A DNA stretch of 39,125 nt from an uncultured Gammaproteobacteria bacterium (GTDB lineage Bacteria; Pseudomonadota; Gammaproteobacteria; Poriferisulfidales; GCA-002705445), in assembly GCA_913042035.1 (NCBI GenBank), contig CAJWIN010000005.1, forward strand, positions 1 through 39,125, in the 5' to 3' direction. Made by a program: the position numbers and the translations under genes. Numbering within the stretch: position 1 is the stretch's first letter; the number at the start of each line of letters is the position of its first letter. Of this stretch, positions 36,442 through 39,125 are shown piece by piece. Below the pieces are notes generated by a model, which saw only the letters and a program-made list of their open reading frames with translations, did not search any database and was not told the DNA's origin.

Positions 36442-36893
36442 ATCTTCATACATTTTATTAACTTCTTGCCAGCTTCCGTATTACCCTTAAATTCAAAAAT
36501 TCGCTCCTCTTCTTTATCTTTAATTCCAATGCTAATTAATATATCAGAGTTTTGTAATATTTTACTATCATTCTCGATCCATTCTATTAAAAATAAACTT
36601 TTATCATTGAAATAACTATTAAAGTCAAAATAGTTTTTCTCATTTTCTTTTATTCTATACAAATCAGCATGTAATATTTCTATATCTTTATAATTATATT
36701 CTTCAATTAGGCCAAAAGTTGGGCTTTTAACTATTTCATTTTTACTGTAATTTCTTATTAATCCTCTAATAAATGCTGTTTTTCCAGCACCCAAATCTCC
36801 CTTAAATCCTACTATCAAAGGTAGGCATATCGATTTTGAGAATTTTTTTGCTAGTTTTTCGGTCTCTTTTTCTGATGTTACTACTTTTTTCAT
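36438..36893 (-). CDS. tsaE: tRNA threonylcarbamoyladenosine biosynthesis ATPase TsaE
   Basis: The small ATPase (151 aa) works with TsaB and TsaD to transfer threonylcarbamoyl to A37 of ANN-decoding tRNAs. The P-loop is GDLGAGKTA (residues 32-40), preceded by the strand LPLIVGFK. SPTFGLIEEYN and LHADLYRIKE are the family's next blocks, and FLIEWIEND matches the usual L-x-EW motif. Length is normal. tsaE-amiC is a common pair in proteobacteria (often followed by mutL, which is absent here). Confidence 0.95.
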   Translation of the reverse strand: MKKVVTSEKETEKLAKKFSKSICLPLIVGFKGDLGAGKTAFIRGLIRNYSKNEIVKSPTFGLIEEYNYKDIEILHADLYRIKENEKNYFDFNSYFNDKSLFLIEWIENDSKILQNSDILISIGIKDKEEERIFEFKGNTEAGKKLIKCMKI

Positions 36894-36916
36894 TTTCTTT
36901 TAAATGTAATATTGAA

Positions 36917-36945
36917 TTGCAACATTGTATATCAAAGAATAGAAT
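36917..36945 (+). promoter_or_regulatory. Candidate sigma-70 promoter for the PuuD-like gene
   Basis: TTGCAA (36917-36922) and TAGAAT (36940-36945) are separated by 17 bases, the ideal spacing, and lie 33 bases before the start codon. An AGGAGG ribosome site follows at 36968-36973, 4 bases before the ATG and the strongest in the window. Confidence 0.4.
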
Positions 36946-36977
36946 AACTATAACAGTACATTTTATTAGGAGGTAAA

Positions 36978-37568
36978 ATGAACCCTTTGAAATCGATACC
37001 TATGACTGTGGGATTAGGTTTTCTTTTGGCAATAATAATAAGTCTTTCATTTGATCATATTGGGCCAGATATGCCTATGTGGTCTTTAGTAACATGGCTT
37101 CATGTTTTTTTTGGAATTATTTGGATAGGACTTCTTTATTATTTTAACTTTGTTCAAGTGCCTGGTGTTGCAGCGGCATTGGCTGACAAAGATGGTCCTG
37201 GCCCGGCTGCAATTAATAAGTATGTTGCACCAACTGCATTGTTTTATTTTAGGTGGGGAGCTTTATTAACATGGATTACTGGAGCTGCAGCACTTCACTA
37301 CAGTGGTATCGGAATTCACAGTGCATTTGCTCTTCAATCAGGTGCTGAAGTTATTGGTATCGGGGCTTGGTTAGGTACAATAATGTTATTTAATGTTTGG
37401 GGTCTTATATGGCCCAATCAAAAAAGGATACTTGGAATTGTTGAGGCAACAGATGCGCAAATAGCAAAAGGTAAAGTTGTGGCTTTAATGGCTTCAAGAA
37501 CAAATACATTACTTTCTATACCAATGCTAATGTGTATGAGTAGCCATATGCATGGTTTACCTTTATAA
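36978..37568 (+). CDS. Membrane protein of the urate hydroxylase PuuD N-terminal (Urate_ox_N) type
   Basis: This 196-residue integral membrane protein has about five spans (8-26, 36-60, 87-108, 118-145, 176-190). The segment WLHVFFGIIWIGLLYYFNFVQ (40-60) and the later FYFRWGALLTWITG, LGTIMLFNVWGLIWPNQKR and NTLLSIPMLMCMSSH are characteristic of the membrane domain found at the N-terminus of PuuD. PuuD itself is longer and carries a C-terminal cytochrome c domain with CXXCH, which is absent here. Urate oxidation therefore cannot be assumed, and no other purine-catabolism gene is near. It has its own strong AGGAGG ribosome site and is followed by a terminator, so it looks like a well-expressed single gene. 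Confidence 0.82.
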   Translation: MNPLKSIPMTVGLGFLLAIIISLSFDHIGPDMPMWSLVTWLHVFFGIIWIGLLYYFNFVQVPGVAAALADKDGPGPAAINKYVAPTALFYFRWGALLTWITGAAALHYSGIGIHSAFALQSGAEVIGIGAWLGTIMLFNVWGLIWPNQKRILGIVEATDAQIAKGKVVALMASRTNTLLSIPMLMCMSSHMHGLPL

Positions 37569-37605
37569 GATTGAATTTGATAAATTCTCTAAGTACTATT
37601 TCTAT

Positions 37606-37633
37606 ACGGCAGTTTATTCTGCCGTTTTTATTT
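37606..37633 (+). terminator. Rho-independent terminator after the PuuD-like gene
   Basis: The stem ACGGCAG / CTGCCGT (7 bp, loop TTTATT) is followed by TTTTTATTT. The T-tract ends about 10 bases before the ATG of the leucine-dehydrogenase-like gene, so it lies in that gene's leader. Confidence 0.85.
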
Positions 37634-37643
37634 AGGATTTTAT

Positions 37644-38729
37644 ATGGATATAAAAGAAATAAAAACTGAAGGTTATGAAAGAGTAATTCGCGGCTGTGAC
37701 GAAAAAAGTAATTTTAATTCTTTTATAGCCATCCACACATTAAAAAACGGGCCTGCTTTTGGTGGGATACGTTATTTTAACTACAGAGATAATGTTAGAG
37801 CATGTCTTGACGTAAAGAAACTTGCAGAGGCCATGACTGAAAAATGTGCTGTTGCTGGTATAGATTTGAGTGGTGGGAAGACAGCAGTACAAAAAACTTT
37901 TTATAAAGATAATAAAGCTTTCAAAGTAAAACAAAATAATTTCTACCAGTGTTTAGGTGAGCTGATAAATTATTTAAAAGGCGATTATTATGGAGGTCTC
38001 GATGTTGGTTTTGATTATAGTATGTTACAGAAATTAAGAAAATATACCGACTTTACTACGCAATACTCAAATCCTGATATAGGTAGCTTATGCACTGCAT
38101 ATGGTGTTTACAATGCATTAAGAGCGGGAGTAAAGTTTAAATTAAATAAAGACTCTCTAAAAGGTTTAAAAATTTCAATTAAAGGAATAGGAAAAGTTGG
38201 TTACCAACTTGCAAATTATCTTTTAAAGGACGGAGCAGAGGTAATTCTTGCTGATAAAAACATTGATAAAATTGAAAATGTAAAAAGTTTACAATCAGAA
38301 TTTCCTAATCAAATAAAAATTATAGATCATTCTATATTACATAAAGAAGATGTGGATATATATTCTCCTTGTGCATTAGGAAATGATATTCGATTATCAA
38401 GAATCAAAGATCTAAAATGTAAGATTATTTGTGGAGGAGCAAATAATCAACTAGATATTACCGATCCAGAAGAAGCAGAACGCCAATTAATTGCTAATAA
38501 TATTTTATATATTCCAGATACGTTAGCAAATGCTGGAGGGGTCTTTAGATCAGCAGGCATCATATTAAATATAAGAACTGAGCAAGAGTCATTTGAATCA
38601 ATAAAAACCGTATATGACAGAACACTTAATATATTAAATACTGCAACAGAGGACAAATTATCTCCTGCTGATGTATGTAAACAAATTGGGCAACAAATAA
38701 CTGGAAAACCAAATAATTTCAAAGTTTAA
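37644..38729 (+). CDS. Leucine dehydrogenase family (Glu/Leu/Phe/Val dehydrogenase)
   Basis: This NAD-dependent amino-acid dehydrogenase (361 aa) oxidatively deaminates an amino acid, most likely branched-chain, to the 2-oxo acid and ammonia. The substrate domain has GPAFGGIRYFNY (36-47), the AMTEKCAVAGIDLSGGKTA block with Lys67 and Lys79 at the positions of the two active-site lysines, and Asp-containing GGLDVGFDYSML. The Rossmann domain is ISIKGIGKVGYQLANYLL. Then NNQLDI and IPDTLANAGGVFRSAG follow, as in leucine and phenylalanine dehydrogenases. Length matches leucine dehydrogenase (about 365) and is shorter than glutamate dehydrogenase. Exact substrate is not provable from sequence. It is bounded by near-identical terminators on both sides. 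Confidence 0.9.
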   Translation: MDIKEIKTEGYERVIRGCDEKSNFNSFIAIHTLKNGPAFGGIRYFNYRDNVRACLDVKKLAEAMTEKCAVAGIDLSGGKTAVQKTFYKDNKAFKVKQNNFYQCLGELINYLKGDYYGGLDVGFDYSMLQKLRKYTDFTTQYSNPDIGSLCTAYGVYNALRAGVKFKLNKDSLKGLKISIKGIGKVGYQLANYLLKDGAEVILADKNIDKIENVKSLQSEFPNQIKIIDHSILHKEDVDIYSPCALGNDIRLSRIKDLKCKIICGGANNQLDITDPEEAERQLIANNILYIPDTLANAGGVFRSAGIILNIRTEQESFESIKTVYDRTLNILNTATEDKLSPADVCKQIGQQITGKPNNFKV

Positions 38730-38784
38730 CCTGATTCTCTAGAACATTGAATTTAGTCAAGATTGTCAGTAAAATATGGTATAT

Positions 38785-38813
38785 ACGGCAGCATTAGCTG
38801 CCGTTTTTATTTT
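38785..38813 (+). terminator. Rho-independent terminator after the leucine dehydrogenase-like gene
   Basis: The stem ACGGCAGC / GCTGCCGT (8 bp, loop ATTA) is followed by TTTTATTTT. It carries the same seven stem bases as the terminator at 37606 and ends about 11 bases before the next start codon. Confidence 0.88.
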
Positions 38814-38824
38814 AAGGTTACGTT

Positions 38825-39125
38825 ATGAATTATTTAATGAAAAACTACAAGCCAATAGATATATCTTTTGATTATGGTAAAGGCTGTTATTTATATACGC
38901 ACAAAAAAGAGAAGTATCTTGATGCATTATCTGGTATCGGCGTATGTTGTATTGGACATGCTCATAACGAAGTCACTAAAGTTATAAATGATCAAGCTAA
39001 AAAACTAATTCATGTATCAAATTTATTTAATATAAAAAATCAGCAGATTTTAGCAAATAAGCTTTGTAAGATATCTGGGATGAATTCTGCATTTTTTTGT
39101 AATTCTGGCTCTGAAGCAAATGAAA
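38825..39125 (+). CDS. Class III aminotransferase, ArgD-like, N-terminal part (cut by window edge)
   Basis: The first 100 codons are present and absent from the ORF track because the gene runs off the window. The translation shows DISFDYGKGCYLYTHKKEKYLDALSGIGVCCIGHAHNEV, then HVSNLF and FFCNSGSEANE, the N-terminal blocks of acetylornithine/ornithine-type PLP aminotransferases (G-x-G-x-YLYD...YLD-x-x-GI-x-V...GH-x-HP, and NSGTEANE for phosphate binding). The PLP lysine lies beyond the window. ArgD is the closest well-known member, but other class III transaminases share these blocks. The ATG at 38825 has AAGG 8-9 bases upstream. Confidence 0.88.
   Translation, partial: MNYLMKNYKPIDISFDYGKGCYLYTHKKEKYLDALSGIGVCCIGHAHNEVTKVINDQAKKLIHVSNLFNIKNQQILANKLCKISGMNSAFFCNSGSEANE

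Overview
The window is a densely coding, AT-rich stretch of bacterial chromosome with 34 protein genes (one cut by the right edge) and one tRNA gene cut by the left edge. Gene order points to a gammaproteobacterium. The run leuC-leuD-leuB-asd-truA-trpF-trpB-trpA-accD-folC-dedD-cvpA-purF, the pair ppi-lpxH, the pair xerD-dsbC, and lptG-lptF divergent from pepA-valS are all recognisable gammaproteobacterial neighbourhoods. Low GC, tiny intergenic gaps, gene overlaps and several TTG starts suggest a streamlined, probably marine, lineage of the SAR86 kind. That placement is inference; no rRNA or other phylogenetic marker was analysed.

Layout. 1-1484: tRNA-Pro (minus), a secreted cyclophilin and lpxH (plus). 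1493-17862: a directon of 17 minus-strand genes read from aroC down to a glycerate kinase. It covers chorismate synthesis, a sugar/aromatic-acid type MFS transporter, leucine synthesis (leuCDB), aspartate-semialdehyde dehydrogenase, tRNA pseudouridylation, the last tryptophan steps (trpFBA), fatty-acid and folate enzymes, envelope proteins, the first purine step, an L,D-transpeptidase and glycerate kinase. 17904-24744: psd, EF-P, htpX, a RecB/AddA-type helicase without a nuclease domain, dsbC, xerD and an RDD membrane protein. 24713-31402: the LPS-export permeases lptG and lptF, divergent from pepA and valS. 31411-36893: a 641-residue uncharacterised protein, a RibD-reductase-like protein, sohB, an amiC-type amidase and tsaE. 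36978-39125: a PuuD-like membrane protein, a leucine-dehydrogenase-family enzyme and the start of a class III aminotransferase, with two near-identical terminators between them.

No stretch longer than 300 bases lacks a gene, and I see no insertion sequence, prophage, CRISPR array, integron or rRNA. Most of the window is housekeeping. The item most worth pursuing is the 641-residue protein (31411-33336). Several of its segments resemble ATP-type PEP carboxykinase, but its only P-loop sits at the extreme C-terminus instead of in the middle. Other points of interest are two twin terminators lying within about a dozen bases of the next start codon, and a 13-base leader motif shared by the two plus-strand genes that flank lptGF.
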